Positions 1-8,998 of a stretch of 64,000 nt of DNA are shown piece by piece (position 1 is the stretch's first letter; each line of letters opens with the position of its first letter). The stretch lies in NCBI RefSeq assembly GCF_001625355.1, contig NZ_JSEE01000006.1, forward strand, positions 124,001 through 188,000. The letters are read 5' to 3'. Position numbers and translations under genes: made by a program. A model generated the notes under the pieces. That model was not told the origin of the DNA and made no database searches. It worked only from the letters and a program-made list of their open reading frames with translations. This DNA is from Marinomonas sp. TW1. Lineage in GTDB: Bacteria > Pseudomonadota > Gammaproteobacteria > Pseudomonadales > Marinomonadaceae.

Positions 1-1791
1 ACCAATTTGTTTGAAATCTGAAGTGCCGCTGCTGCCACTTGATAGATTTTCTTTAGTAACTTGGTAAGCTGCGATACCAAATTGACCATCAAAGTTATGT
101 GGTTTGAATTTTAGTCCGATTTCATAGCTGTCTGCGCTTTCTGGTTTGGCCGGGTCATTGTTTTCATCAAAAGCAATGATAGGGTTAAAAGACTGTGCAT
201 AACTAACATAAGATACTAGATTGTTGCGAATTGAGTATGAAGCGCCTAAGTTACTGGTCCATTCTTCAATGTCTAGGTCAGACTTTGTATTTGTGTCTAG
301 ATTATGAGACTCATTACTAACATCGTCATAACGAATACCTGCTAGGATGGTTATCTTATCGCTTATATCGGCTTTATCTTGTAGGTAAAAACCTAATTGG
401 CGATTTTTGGTCTTGGTGGTCTCCAAGTCATCATCAGTTAACGTTGCATATGTGCTGGAGTTTAGCAATACAACATTATTGCTGTAAGAGGGGTTATAGA
501 CATTGAAGTTAGGGTTTGGGATAGTTCCAACTGATGGAATGGTCACAGAACTATTGCCATCTGCAACTACAGGATCTGCAGCGTAATCTTTATTGTTAAT
601 ATTCAGGCTTTGGAAATCAACACCTGTCAACAAAGTATGTTTTGTTGAGCCTGTGTTGAAATTGAAAATCAAACGGTTGTCAATGTTAAACGCATTTGAG
701 TAACCATCGGATGTTGATACTTGACGAACAATAACATCTCTATCTCCACTTGGATCTAAAGCCGCGGCTTCGGCTGAATCTGCTGAATATTGTAAAGAAT
801 ACATTTGACGTAAATTAATGTCCATGTGGCTAAAGCGAGCCGATTGCTGAAACTTAAAATCGTCGTTAAAAATGTGTTCCAGCTCATAGCCTACCGAGGT
901 TTGCTCCCGTTGGAAGGTTTCCCAATCAGGATTACCCAGGGCCGTATCGTAATCAATGGTGCCATTTGGACTAGAAGTCAGGGTGCCTTCCATTGGTAAA
1001 AATTGTAGGTATGGATCAGAATCGTCTTTTTGATAGCTGGCCATAAGAGTTAAGTTTGTTTTGTCACTGATTTGCCAGGCTAAAGAAGGCGCGAGTAAGG
1101 TACGTTTTGCATCTACGTCATCCACCTTGGTGCCGTTTTCACGAGTTAAGGCCACCATGCGGAACGCCATCTTATCGTTAAGAACCTTGTTTACGTCTAA
1201 ATTAATTTCTTTACGGTCGTAAGAGCCCATAGATCCAGTAACGGAACCAAAGTCTTCATCCAGTTGTGCTCGTTTACTGATAACATTAATGACTCCTCCA
1301 GGTGGCGTTTGCCCATTTAGCGTCGAAGCCGGACCGCGAAGGATTTCGATACGCTCCAGCATGAACGGATCAATTTGCCAGCTGTAAAAGCCAGATGAAT
1401 ACAGTCTTGTACCATCCTGATATAAACCATTATTGGCTTGTTTAAATCCGCGAATCACAAACCAGTCTTGCTTATTGTCTTCACCATAGAAATTAGTCTG
1501 AATACTGGGGGTGTATTGCAACGCATCCGAAATGCTAATGGGGGCACGATCGTTCATTTGCTCTTGAGTGACAACGGATACGGAACGAGGAATGTTGACT
1601 ATCTCTTCATCCGATTTCGTTGCGGTTTGTGCCACATCGCTGACATAAGAGAAATTGTCGCTGGTGGAGCTTTGTTCTTCTGTATCGCCTTCAACCACAA
1701 TCGTGCCGATCTCTTCGGTATGCCCCATCATGCTAAACAATGAGAGTGTGACAGCCAGTGAGATTGGGGTTAAGCGGAATAATGAGTTCAT
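1..1791 (-). CDS. TonB-dependent siderophore receptor (3' end outside window)
   Basis: An open frame of 597 codons runs from an ATG at 1791 to the window edge without a stop, so the C-terminal barrel strands are missing. The N-terminus is a signal peptide (about residues 1-25) followed by a TonB-box-like stretch (GTIVVEG). Next comes a plug domain with the typical motifs IPRSVSVVTQEQM, DALQYTPSIQ, FVIRGF and ERIEILRGPASTLNG. Then comes PPGGVINVISKR and the start of the beta barrel. These motifs belong to the FhuA/FoxA/FpvA-type siderophore receptors, which import ferric siderophores across the outer membrane using TonB-ExbBD energy. A perfect Fur box lies 87 bp upstream of the start. The exact siderophore cannot be told from the sequence. 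Confidence 0.93.
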   Translation of the reverse strand, partial: MNSLFRLTPISLAVTLSLFSMMGHTEEIGTIVVEGDTEEQSSTSDNFSYVSDVAQTATKSDEEIVNIPRSVSVVTQEQMNDRAPISISDALQYTPSIQTNFYGEDNKQDWFVIRGFKQANNGLYQDGTRLYSSGFYSWQIDPFMLERIEILRGPASTLNGQTPPGGVINVISKRAQLDEDFGSVTGSMGSYDRKEINLDVNKVLNDKMAFRMVALTRENGTKVDDVDAKRTLLAPSLAWQISDKTNLTLMASYQKDDSDPYLQFLPMEGTLTSSPNGTIDYDTALGNPDWETFQREQTSVGYELEHIFNDDFKFQQSARFSHMDINLRQMYSLQYSADSAEAAALDPSGDRDVIVRQVSTSDGYSNAFNIDNRLIFNFNTGSTKHTLLTGVDFQSLNINNKDYAADPVVADGNSSVTIPSVGTIPNPNFNVYNPSYSNNVVLLNSSTYATLTDDDLETTKTKNRQLGFYLQDKADISDKITILAGIRYDDVSNESHNLDTNTKSDLDIEEWTSNLGASYSIRNNLVSYVSYAQSFNPIIAFDENNDPAKPESADSYEIGLKFKPHNFDGQFGIAAYQVTKENLSSGSSGTSDFKQIG

Positions 1792-1877
1792 CTACCATAT
1801 CCTAGGTTTTTGATTATGAGAATTGTTTACATTCGTCGGTATTTTAACCTTGATCTTCTCAAAAACAATAACCGTTT

Positions 1878-1892
1878 TGATAATCATTATCA
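1878..1892. promoter_or_regulatory. Fur box upstream of the siderophore receptor
   Basis: TGATAATCATTATCA is a perfect 7-1-7 inverted repeat matching the Fur consensus. It sits in the AT-rich gap between the receptor (minus strand) and the PLP enzyme (plus strand). It is placed to repress the receptor when iron is plentiful. Control of the plus-strand gene is possible but less likely, as that gene starts about 180 bp away. Confidence 0.88.
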
Positions 1893-2075
1893 TATTTTAT
1901 TTTTTAGATTGGCGATTCATCACTAGAGTGCAATGGTGTTATTCCAATAGAAGGTTTATCCATTAATAAAATCGGACCTTAACCTCGAATTTGATGATTA
2001 CTACTTATCGAATGACTTACTTATAGTAGGCGTTATTGGTAATGCAATTGTGACAGTATTGAGTAGGTGGTTTGA

Positions 2076-3278
2076 GTGAGAAAGAAGAAAGAAATAGGCC
2101 TTGCAACTAAGTCAGTATGGGGTGGTGAAGAAGAAGTACATCCATATCGGGCGACGCAAACGCCTATCGTCGCGAGTGCGGCTTATGGCTATCAAGATAT
2201 CGATCATTGGTATGATGTGGCGTTAGGTAAAGCCCCCGGTTTTATTTATAGTAGGATGAGCAATCCGACGGTAGAAACCCTTGAGGCTAAAATCTGTTCT
2301 TTGGAAAATGCAGAGTCGGCTGTGGCTTTTAGTACCGGGATGGCTGCCATTAGCAGTGCGCTTTATACCTTTTTACAAAATGGTAGCCGTGTGGTGTCCA
2401 CCAAAGACAGCTATGGCGGTACCAATAAAGTATTTGAAGAATTTTTACCTCGTGTGGGAGTGGATGTGGTGTTGTGCGAGACCCATAGCCATGAACAGAT
2501 CGAAGCGGAAATTACCAAAGGCTGCGATGTACTTTATTTGGAAACCCCCACCAACCCAACGCTTAAAATTGTTGATATCAAACGTTTGACCGCCGCGGCT
2601 AAAAAAGCGGGTGCTATTGTGATGGCAGATAACACCTTTGCTACGCCGTTGAATCAAAACCCGTTGGCTTTGGGGGTAGATATTGTGATTCACAGTGCCA
2701 CTAAATTTCTCAGCGGTCATGCTGATGCCATGGGTGGTTTGGTCTGTGGTTCAGAAGCCTTGATGGCGAAAGTCAGACATTATCGCGAAATTAATGGTGC
2801 TTCGTTAGATCCTTTTTCGGCTTACTTGATTATTCGTGGTATCAAAACCTTAGCTTTGCGAATTCGTCAGCAACAGGCAAGTGCACAAGCCATCGCTGAA
2901 TATTTGCTGACTGAGCCGATGGTGGAGGCTGTGAATTACCCAGGATTAGCAAATCACAAAGGTCATCAAATTGCGTGTGAGCAGATGCACGGTTTTGGTG
3001 CTATGGTTAGTTTTGTGCTTTGCGGTGGTATGGCGACAGTGACGCGTTTACTGCCTCAATTGCAGTATGCGCATTGTGCGGGTAACTTGGGGGCCGTCGA
3101 AACGATTTATGGCCCTGCAAGAACCACGAGTCATGTGGAAAACACGTTAGAAGAACGTCAGGCTTTGGGGATTTCTGAGGGATTAATACGTATTTCTGTG
3201 GGCATTGAAGATACAGACGATTTAATTTCTGATCTTAAACAAGCGTTTGAGTTTGTTCGGAATGCTTCTTGCAGGTAA
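2076..3278 (+). CDS. Cys/Met metabolism PLP-dependent enzyme (cystathionine gamma-synthase/lyase family)
   Basis: A 400-residue fold-type I PLP enzyme. Visible motifs are YSRMSNPT at about 58-65 (phosphate contacts from the neighbouring subunit), STGMAAISSA near 86-95, DSYGGT at 111-116, and the PLP lysine K210 in SATKFLSGHADAMGG. The C-terminal block ISEGLIRISVGIEDTDDLI is typical of the family. The start is GTG at 2076, with AGGTGG 5 bp upstream; no ATG fits better. Residue 115 is Gly where methionine gamma-lyases carry a catalytic Cys, which argues against a classical methionine gamma-lyase. The family spans gamma-synthases, gamma- and beta-lyases and sulfhydrylases, and the substrate cannot be fixed. 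Its position just before an amino acid ABC importer suggests breakdown of an imported sulfur amino acid (inference). Confidence 0.88.
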   Translation: MRKKKEIGLATKSVWGGEEEVHPYRATQTPIVASAAYGYQDIDHWYDVALGKAPGFIYSRMSNPTVETLEAKICSLENAESAVAFSTGMAAISSALYTFLQNGSRVVSTKDSYGGTNKVFEEFLPRVGVDVVLCETHSHEQIEAEITKGCDVLYLETPTNPTLKIVDIKRLTAAAKKAGAIVMADNTFATPLNQNPLALGVDIVIHSATKFLSGHADAMGGLVCGSEALMAKVRHYREINGASLDPFSAYLIIRGIKTLALRIRQQQASAQAIAEYLLTEPMVEAVNYPGLANHKGHQIACEQMHGFGAMVSFVLCGGMATVTRLLPQLQYAHCAGNLGAVETIYGPARTTSHVENTLEERQALGISEGLIRISVGIEDTDDLISDLKQAFEFVRNASCR

Positions 3279-3462
3279 GCTGCCTTGAAGCACTAGGACG
3301 CAAGCTCATTTTAACGGGGTAGAAATTCTGTATTTCCTAAGGACTGTTTAAATGAATTTATGTATTATGTGCGGCCAGTTATAACACTATGATAAGAAAT
3401 GTTGGGAAGGTTCGAGTAAGTCGTCTTTCTTAACTCACAATTTAAATTGGGGACATGAAACA

Positions 3463-4269
3463 ATGAAAAAAGTATTGATTGCTTTTGCTGCTATGGTCAG
3501 CGCAACGGTTGCGTCTGCTTCAGACATTAACCTTTGGGAAAAATCCACCTTGAATGAAATCCTAACACGTGGCGAGCTGCAAGTGTGTCTCGAAGCGGGT
3601 TACATTCCTTTTGATATGCGTGACAAAAAAGGCAACATTGTTGGCTTTGACGTAGACATTGCAAAATCAATGGCGAAAGCGATGGGTGTAAAAGTAGACC
3701 TACGTAACACCGCTTGGGACGGTATCATTCCCGCGTTGTTAACCGCTAAGTGTGACATCATCATTTCTGGTATGACCATCACAGCTGAGCGTAACTTAAA
3801 AGTTAACTTTACTGACCCCTACATCATTGTTGGTCAAACGATTCTGTTGAATCCTAAACTGGAAGGTAAAGTTAAGTCCTACCGTGATTTGAATAATAGC
3901 CAATACACAGTAGCGACTAAGTTGGGCACAACGGCAGATTACGCGGCGAAGAAATACCTAAGTAAAGCGAAACTGAACCTGTTTGAAACAGAGTCTGAAG
4001 GTGCTTTGGAAGTGATTAATGGTAATGCCGATGCATTTGTTTATGACCTACCATATAACTCAGTTTACTCCGCTCAAAACTCGTCTAAGGTTGTTCACCT
4101 AGATACTCCTTTTACATACGAGCCTCTTGGTATGGCCGTTCGTAAGGGTGATCCAGACTTCATGAACTTCCTAAACAACTACCTAACTCAGATTAAAGGT
4201 GATGGCACTTACGATAAAATTTACAACAAATGGTTCGTAAGTGATGCATGGATGAAAAACATCCAGTAA
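3463..4269 (+). CDS. Amino acid ABC transporter, periplasmic binding protein
   Basis: A 268-residue family 3 solute-binding protein. It has a signal peptide with likely cleavage after A19 (ASA). The mature part carries the family signatures LQVCLEAGYIPFDM, GNIVGFDVDIAKSMAKAMG and DIIISGMTITAERNLKVNFTDPY. It delivers a polar or sulfur amino acid to the permease and ATPase encoded downstream. The start at 3463 follows a GGGGA ribosome binding site. A strong hairpin with a T-run follows its stop, which would give more binding protein than membrane subunits, a common arrangement. The ligand is not identifiable by reading. Confidence 0.92.
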   Translation: MKKVLIAFAAMVSATVASASDINLWEKSTLNEILTRGELQVCLEAGYIPFDMRDKKGNIVGFDVDIAKSMAKAMGVKVDLRNTAWDGIIPALLTAKCDIIISGMTITAERNLKVNFTDPYIIVGQTILLNPKLEGKVKSYRDLNNSQYTVATKLGTTADYAAKKYLSKAKLNLFETESEGALEVINGNADAFVYDLPYNSVYSAQNSSKVVHLDTPFTYEPLGMAVRKGDPDFMNFLNNYLTQIKGDGTYDKIYNKWFVSDAWMKNIQ

Positions 4270-4285
4270 AATCCGCACCTGTTAT

Positions 4286-4315
4286 AAAAAGTGGCGCTGT
4301 CAGCGCCACTTTTTG
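4286..4315 (+). terminator. Hairpin terminator/attenuator after the binding protein gene
   Basis: The arms AAAAAGTGGCGCTG and CAGCGCCACTTTTT pair around a one-base centre and end in a T-run. The hairpin lies between the binding protein gene and the permease gene of the same transporter. It probably acts as a partial terminator setting subunit ratios, and could also protect the upstream mRNA. Confidence 0.85.
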
Positions 4316-4423
4316 TTTTCATAACGGCTAGCGATTCACCTTAGTTAAGGTTGCTAGTGTCTTAGTAGGTTTGGATGCCTATTCTTAATTTAAGTTGGAA
4401 ACACGACGGGGAACCTCTCATCG

Positions 4424-5374
4424 ATGGAAAATAAATCACACCTGCTTTTATGGAAAGGCTTATTTTTGCTGATCCTAATTGGGCTGGGCTTTGGTATTTA
4501 TGCCTCCAGTAAAAGCATTGACTACACTTGGCGTTGGGAGCGTATTCCCCAGTACATTGTGAGTACTGAGCCGACTGAAATTCGGGCACCTTTTGATGGT
4601 ACGGCTTATGTAGACGATGCGACCAATACCATCACGATTGAATCCGATATTGGTCTTGATCCTTTGATCATTAAGGATTTTGATGAGGCCATGATCTATG
4701 ATGGTGATTTAGTATTTGAAGGGGACGCTGTCGCTGAGCAAACAGGTTGGACCATTGGGCCCATTACCTGGGGGCTGTGGATTACACTGAAATTGTCTGT
4801 GGTGTCGCTGATCTTTGCGGTCGTTATTGGTTTGTTTACCGGTCTGGCACGTATTTCTCATAATCCAGTGCTACGTTATCTCGCCATTACCTATATTGAG
4901 TTGATTCGTGGTACGCCGCTTCTGGTCCAGATTTTCATCTTCTATTTCTTTATTGGTACGGTATTAAGTTTGGACCGGTTCACCGCTGGCGTCGCTGCAT
5001 TAGCTGTTTTTACTGGCGCTTATATTGCTGAGATCGTTCGTTCAGGTATTCAGTCGATCCATCCAGGACAAATGGAAGCCGCCCGCAGTTTGGGGATGAA
5101 CTATGTTCAAGCCATGGTGAATGTTATTTTGCCACAGGCGTTTAAGCGTACATTGCCACCGATGGCTGGTCAGTTTATTAACTTGATTAAAGACTCCTCT
5201 TTGGTGTCTGTTATTTCGATTACCGATTTGACCAAAGCGGGTCGTGAAGTGGTGAGTTCTACCTTTGCGCCTTTTGAAGTTTGGTTTACGGTGGCCCTGT
5301 TGTACTTGGTGTTAACGGGTACGCTATCTTGGGCAATTCAATATCTAGAGAAGAGGTTGTCAGCCAGTGACTAA
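4424..5374 (+). CDS. Amino acid ABC transporter permease with an extended periplasmic loop
   Basis: A 316-residue HisM/GlnP-type permease. The transport core from about residue 112 onward is canonical: [15 protein letters not shown], the EAA loop ([27 protein letters not shown]), and several membrane segments. Unusually, the first membrane segment (about 8-27) is followed by roughly 80 polar residues rich in Asp, Glu and Thr before the second. Many permeases of this family have only a short loop there. The start at 4424 follows GGGGAA. The gene overlaps the ATPase gene by 8 bp, which indicates translational coupling. Confidence 0.9.
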   Translation: MENKSHLLLWKGLFLLILIGLGFGIYASSKSIDYTWRWERIPQYIVSTEPTEIRAPFDGTAYVDDATNTITIESDIGLDPLIIKDFDEAMIYDGDLVFEGDAVAEQTGWTIGPITWGLWITLKLSVVSLIFAVVIGLFTGLARISHNPVLRYLAITYIELIRGTPLLVQIFIFYFFIGTVLSLDRFTAGVAALAVFTGAYIAEIVRSGIQSIHPGQMEAARSLGMNYVQAMVNVILPQAFKRTLPPMAGQFINLIKDSSLVSVISITDLTKAGREVVSSTFAPFEVWFTVALLYLVLTGTLSWAIQYLEKRLSASD

Positions 5375-6113
5375 GCAAGTAGACGAGCGTATTATTCGCG
5401 CCGAAAATGTCGACAAAATTTACCCAAATGGCTGTCATGCGTTGAAACAAGTGTCTTTGGATATCAAGCGCGGTGAAGTGGTGGTTATTATTGGGCCAAG
5501 TGGTTCTGGTAAATCGACTTTTTTGCGTACATTGAACCAACTGGAAACCATTTCTGAAGGCACGATTCTGATTGATGATGTGAGCTTGACTGACAAGAAA
5601 ACCAACATCAACAAAGTCCGTGAAGAAGTGGGCATGGTGTTCCAATCTTTCAACTTATTTCCGCATAAAACCGCTTTAGGCAATGTCATGTTGTCGCCGA
5701 TCAAAGTGCTGAAAAAGTCTAAGAAAGAAGCGGATAATGAAGGCCGTGAACTTTTGAAACGTGTCGGCTTGGCAGAGCGTATGAATAACTACCCATCGCA
5801 TTTGTCTGGTGGTCAGCAGCAACGTGTTGCCATTGCTCGTGCACTGGCGATGATGCCAAAAATTATGTTGTTTGATGAGCCAACCAGTGCCCTTGACCCT
5901 GAAATGGTTGGGGAAGTGTTGGATGTCATGAAAAGTCTTGCCAGTGACGGTATGACCATGGTCGTTGTCACTCACGAAATGGGCTTTGCCCGTGAAGTGG
6001 CTGATCGCGTCGTCTTTATGGAAGATGGGGAGTTGGTCTTTGAAGAGTCGCCAGAGCGTTTCTTTGAATCGGATAACCCACGCTTACAGCGTTTCCTTGG
6101 TCAAGTGCTATAA
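5367..6113 (+). CDS. Amino acid ABC transporter ATP-binding protein
   Basis: A 248-residue ATPase of the HisP/GlnQ group. The Walker A motif is GPSGSGKST at 43-51, the signature is LSGGQQQR, Walker B is [13 protein letters not shown], and the switch histidine is in [16 protein letters not shown]. It starts at a GTG overlapping the permease gene by 8 bp, after an AGAAGAGG ribosome binding site. It powers uptake through the adjacent permease. All motifs are intact and I am confident of the family; the substrate is unknown. Confidence 0.95.
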   Translation: MTKQVDERIIRAENVDKIYPNGCHALKQVSLDIKRGEVVVIIGPSGSGKSTFLRTLNQLETISEGTILIDDVSLTDKKTNINKVREEVGMVFQSFNLFPHKTALGNVMLSPIKVLKKSKKEADNEGRELLKRVGLAERMNNYPSHLSGGQQQRVAIARALAMMPKIMLFDEPTSALDPEMVGEVLDVMKSLASDGMTMVVVTHEMGFAREVADRVVFMEDGELVFEESPERFFESDNPRLQRFLGQVL

Positions 6114-6148
6114 GCGCTTAGACTTTATGTCTACTGTGCTTTAGGTTA

Positions 6149-6181
6149 AAGTCGCCTTGCTCTTTATGATCAAGGCGACTT
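6149..6181 (+). terminator. Hairpin after the amino acid ABC operon
   Basis: AAGTCGCCTTG and CAAGGCGACTT form a perfect 11-bp stem with an 11-nt loop, 35 bp after the ATPase stop and just before the LysR gene. No T-run follows, so it may be a Rho-assisted end or an mRNA-stabilising structure rather than a classical terminator. Confidence 0.55.
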
Positions 6182-6195
6182 GCTAGGCACCGAGT

Positions 6196-7092
6196 ATGAA
6201 TCAAAAATCTCTCCCTCCCTTAAATTGGCTGCATACCTTTGAAGCATCTGCACGCCACCTTAATTTTACCCATGCTGCGACTGAATTGTGTCTGACTCAA
6301 GGCGCGGTTAGTCAGCACATACGTTTGCTCGAAAGTCATCTTGGCACAGCGCTTTTCCAACGTTTGCCTCGTGGCTTGACCCTGACCAAAGATGGTCGAG
6401 CTTATTACCCTGTTGTGCAAGATGCCATTAGCCGTTTGTCTGTTGGCACCAGCGAAATTTTCTCTCCAGATAATCAAAGTATCGTTAAAATTCGTGGTAG
6501 CTTGTCTTTTTTTAGCTATTGGTTAGCCCCTAAATTGGCTGATTTTACGGCTTTGTATCCTCATATAGACATTCGTTACGCGAGTCATATTTGGTTAGCT
6601 GAATGGGATGCTGAAGAAGATATGGAAATCCGTTGGGGGCACGGTGACTGGCAGGGTTTGTTGTCGCAGCGTCTTACATGGGATAGCTTGATGCCCGTTT
6701 GCTCACCTGATTTGTTACAGAGCACTGGCTTAGATTCAATTGCGGACTTGGCTCATCATACTTTACTGCATGTTCTTGGCTATGAAGAAGGCTGGGGCTA
6801 TTGGCTCAATATAATGGGTGAAGATAAGGTCGATTTTTCCAAAGGCATGCAGTTTGATACCTTAGTCTCAACGCTGCGTATGGCGGAATTGGGTCAGGGC
6901 GTTGCGTTAGCAAGGTCATCTATGGTGACCGATCTCATTGCTCAAGGGCGGTTGATTGCCCCTTTTGAGAAGAGAGTAGAAGCCAGTGAATCTTTTTATT
7001 TGGTGAAAGAATCAAGTGTGACCTTGCCTTCAGCTGCGCAAGTGTTTTTTGACTGGTTATTAGAACAGGCTCACAGAGGCAAGCCTGTTTAA
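6196..7092 (+). CDS. LysR-family transcriptional regulator (GcvA-like)
   Basis: A 298-residue LysR protein. The N-terminal winged helix contains LPPLNWLHTFEASARHLNFTHAATELCLTQGAVSQHI, the pattern seen in the GcvA/AmpR-like branch. The effector-binding half contains the usual VPVC-like strand (LMPVCSPDLL) and GQGVALARSSMV. It lies directly downstream of the amino acid ABC operon on the same strand and probably regulates that operon or the PLP enzyme (inference). A start at 6196 gives the normal full-length family N-terminus. Confidence 0.9.
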   Translation: MNQKSLPPLNWLHTFEASARHLNFTHAATELCLTQGAVSQHIRLLESHLGTALFQRLPRGLTLTKDGRAYYPVVQDAISRLSVGTSEIFSPDNQSIVKIRGSLSFFSYWLAPKLADFTALYPHIDIRYASHIWLAEWDAEEDMEIRWGHGDWQGLLSQRLTWDSLMPVCSPDLLQSTGLDSIADLAHHTLLHVLGYEEGWGYWLNIMGEDKVDFSKGMQFDTLVSTLRMAELGQGVALARSSMVTDLIAQGRLIAPFEKRVEASESFYLVKESSVTLPSAAQVFFDWLLEQAHRGKPV

Positions 7093-7114
7093 TGATAAAA
7101 TCAGCCTTCTTGCG

Positions 7115-8086
7115 TTAGAAAAACAGCCAACTGAAAAATTCAATCACGCCTGCAATTACCCCAAAAATAATCAGCAACAGCAAGGTGTTTACGGTGTACT
7201 TTAAGCGCTTATAAGCTTTTCGGTTGGTTTTTTTCAATTCCTTACTGCGTTGCAGCATGGGGGTAACGGTTTTAAACATTTTATTGGCTATGCCACTTCT
7301 GTCGTCGGCCGTATTGGGGACAAGAGAAGCCTTCATCAAAATTTTGTAGCAAGAATTGATTACCTTACCAAAAAAGTTCACTGGACGATCAAAGTCACAC
7401 ATCAGAATTAAACGGCTTTCTTCAGTATTGTTTTTGACGAAATGCAAATAGGTTTCATCAAACAACAAATCTTTGCCATCTTGCCAAGCGTATTCTTGGC
7501 CATCCACATTAATAAAGCAGTTTTCTGAATTAGGTGTTTGTAAGCCTAAATGATAACGTAAAGAGCAAGCCACAGGATCAAGGTGACGAGTTAGCTCAGA
7601 GTTGGCGGGCATGTAAGCGAACATGGCGCCATTGATGTTTTTCACTCGACTGAGAATTTCTGTGGTTTTAGGGCACATGTTGTGCGCGGATGTGTGCGTG
7701 TAGCCATACCACTTTAGATAAAATTTACGCCAACCATATTTATGGAAAGTACGAAATCCCACGTCATAATAAGCATCGGAACCAGGTTGGTTGATCGTTT
7801 CTAAATCCCCCTGTTGCTGGAGAGCCAGGGCTTCATCTCGGATGACTTCCCAGTTATCACGCAGTTCGTCCAGTTCTTTAAACGACAGCGTATCGATAAT
7901 AGGTTGTTTCACTTGCTTGTTAGAAAACAAATATAACAGGCAATTCATGGGCGCAAAAATCGGCCAGCCTTTACGTAAATATTCCGTCCAACACGTGTAG
8001 CGAATGTTGCCACGATAAGTGTAAATGTAATACATGGAAGATAAACTGAAGACCACTGCGAAGAATAGAATGACGGCAAACTGCAT
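7115..8086 (-). CDS. LpxO-like aspartyl/asparaginyl beta-hydroxylase family dioxygenase
   Basis: A 323-residue protein with a membrane segment at the N-terminus (about 1-20) and another at the extreme C-terminus (about 298-322). The core carries the double-stranded beta-helix signatures of the family: FAYMPANSELTRHLDPVACSLRYHLGL, with the first iron histidine and substrate region, then FDETYLHFVKNNTEESRLILMCDF, with the distal histidine and the 2-oxoglutarate-binding arginine. The best known member with this membrane-anchored architecture and length is LpxO, which 2-hydroxylates a lipid A acyl chain. Lipid A modification is therefore the likely role, inferred from architecture. The gene is convergent with the LysR gene and stands alone. 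Confidence 0.78.
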   Translation of the reverse strand: MQFAVILFFAVVFSLSSMYYIYTYRGNIRYTCWTEYLRKGWPIFAPMNCLLYLFSNKQVKQPIIDTLSFKELDELRDNWEVIRDEALALQQQGDLETINQPGSDAYYDVGFRTFHKYGWRKFYLKWYGYTHTSAHNMCPKTTEILSRVKNINGAMFAYMPANSELTRHLDPVACSLRYHLGLQTPNSENCFINVDGQEYAWQDGKDLLFDETYLHFVKNNTEESRLILMCDFDRPVNFFGKVINSCYKILMKASLVPNTADDRSGIANKMFKTVTPMLQRSKELKKTNRKAYKRLKYTVNTLLLLIIFGVIAGVIEFFSWLFF

Positions 8087-8457
8087 ATCTTTATCCTAAA
8101 GAATGAACGATTTTTGTCATTATTATTTACTAAATTGACAATAATGTGAAAAATTGGTCGGTTTTTGGTCGTATTTTTTGCAAATATATTTAAAAAGGCA
8201 TGATTGTTAGGTGATATTTTGTATGTCTTTGGCCGTAAAGCTTACAGACAACATCATGGTGTGAGAAGTTAAGCCGCAAAGAATGCGGCTTAACTTCTGG
8301 TTATGAGGGTGATTTAAGAGTCTTTAAGTCTCCCATGAATCAATTTAGCGACATGAGATAAACTCAGCCGCATGACTTAAACTAAGCCGCATGACTTAAA
8401 CTAAGCCGCATGACTTAAACTAAGCCGCATGACTTAAACTAAGCCGCATGACTTAAA
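8087..8457. other. Intergenic region between lpxO-like gene and yebG
   Basis: A 371-bp gap. It holds the lpxO-like promoter region (AT-rich, 8090-8240), a perfect 15-bp hairpin at 8264-8298, and most of the tandem 19-bp repeat array that runs into the end of yebG. I see no coding sequence in it. Confidence 0.7.
8264..8298. repeat. Perfect 15-bp inverted repeat (hairpin)
   Basis: AGAAGTTAAGCCGCA pairs perfectly with TGCGGCTTAACTTCT around a 5-nt loop. There is no T-run on either side. It could terminate yebG transcription with Rho, or stabilise its 3' end. Its core TAAGCCGCA also appears in every unit of the tandem array 70 bp away. Confidence 0.8.
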
Positions 8458-8472
8458 CTAAGCCGCATGACT
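8366..8472. repeat. Tandem array of 19-bp repeats at the 3' end of yebG
   Basis: Five identical, head-to-tail copies of AGCCGCATGACTTAAACTA (from 8366, 8385, 8404, 8423 and 8442) are followed by a 12-bp partial copy at 8461. On the minus strand the partial copy encodes the last residues of YebG, and the next copy supplies its TAG stop. The four remaining copies repeat that gene end downstream. There are no spacers, so it is not a CRISPR array. Slipped-strand duplication of the gene end explains it. Confidence 0.95.
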
Positions 8473-8874
8473 TTCATCAAAGTTGTTTTCTTCAAATGGG
8501 TCGGAGCCGCCTTCTTCCTGATAAAGCTGTTCTTCATCTGTTTCTATGACCAAGTCTTCGAGTGCAGTGCTTGGTGTTGTCGGCGATTTGTTGAGTGCCA
8601 ATTCTGTTTGTGACGCTTGATCATGCTTCTTCTTATTGACCGTTTTCTTTTTGGGACCGAGCGCATCGATGACACTGTTTTTATGTTCAGCTAAGTACAT
8701 GGACAGTGATTCGCACAGTTGATCATTTTCAATGAGCTGACTGTCATTGAGGATCTGCATTAGTGCGTCAGCGGTATCCAGAAGCTTGTCGTAAGCGTCT
8801 GCCTCGGCTTTTGAAGTAAAGGTCATTTTTTCGATTCCATGGCGTTCTACGACGTATTTAATAATGACGGACAT
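8458..8874 (-). CDS. yebG: YebG-family SOS-induced protein
   Basis: A 138-residue protein. Its first 60 residues (KYVVERHGIEKMTFTSKAEADAYDKLLDTADALMQIL, read in two parts around the ERHG turn) match the YebG family. The middle is Lys-rich (PKKKTVNKKK) and the C-terminal third is acidic and low-complexity, ending in SHAA. It is longer than the roughly 96-residue E. coli protein because of this linker. The start at 8874 follows AGGTGA. A near-consensus LexA box lies about 20-40 bp upstream, in agreement with DNA-damage induction in E. coli. The biochemical role of the family is not established. The stop codon lies in a tandem repeat array. Confidence 0.93.
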   Translation of the reverse strand: MSVIIKYVVERHGIEKMTFTSKAEADAYDKLLDTADALMQILNDSQLIENDQLCESLSMYLAEHKNSVIDALGPKKKTVNKKKHDQASQTELALNKSPTTPSTALEDLVIETDEEQLYQEEGGSDPFEENNFDESHAA

Positions 8875-8895
8875 AAGTCACCTCACAAAAATTTA

Positions 8896-8915
8896 TACTG
8901 TACAAATATACAGTA
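8896..8915. promoter_or_regulatory. LexA (SOS) operator of yebG
   Basis: TACTGTACAAATATACAGTA carries perfect CTGT and ACAG ends eight bases apart, with flanking TA on both sides, as in the strongest gammaproteobacterial LexA sites. It lies 22 bp upstream of the yebG start and in the divergent gap with the MscS gene. Confidence 0.93.
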
Positions 8916-8998
8916 TAAATTTTTGTCTTGTCTATACTTTATTGTTGTCACAAGGAATGATTGTTAAAGTATCGCCTTCTATACAGAAGTGACTCTTT

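Noticed and set aside
1808..1825. Second Fur box close to the receptor start
   Set aside because: TGATTATGAGAATTG matches the consensus well only in its left half; the right half fits at about three of seven positions.
8366..8472. Possible CRISPR array in the 19-bp repeats
   Set aside because: The copies are directly adjacent with no spacers, no cas genes are near, and the unit is explained by duplication of the yebG gene end.
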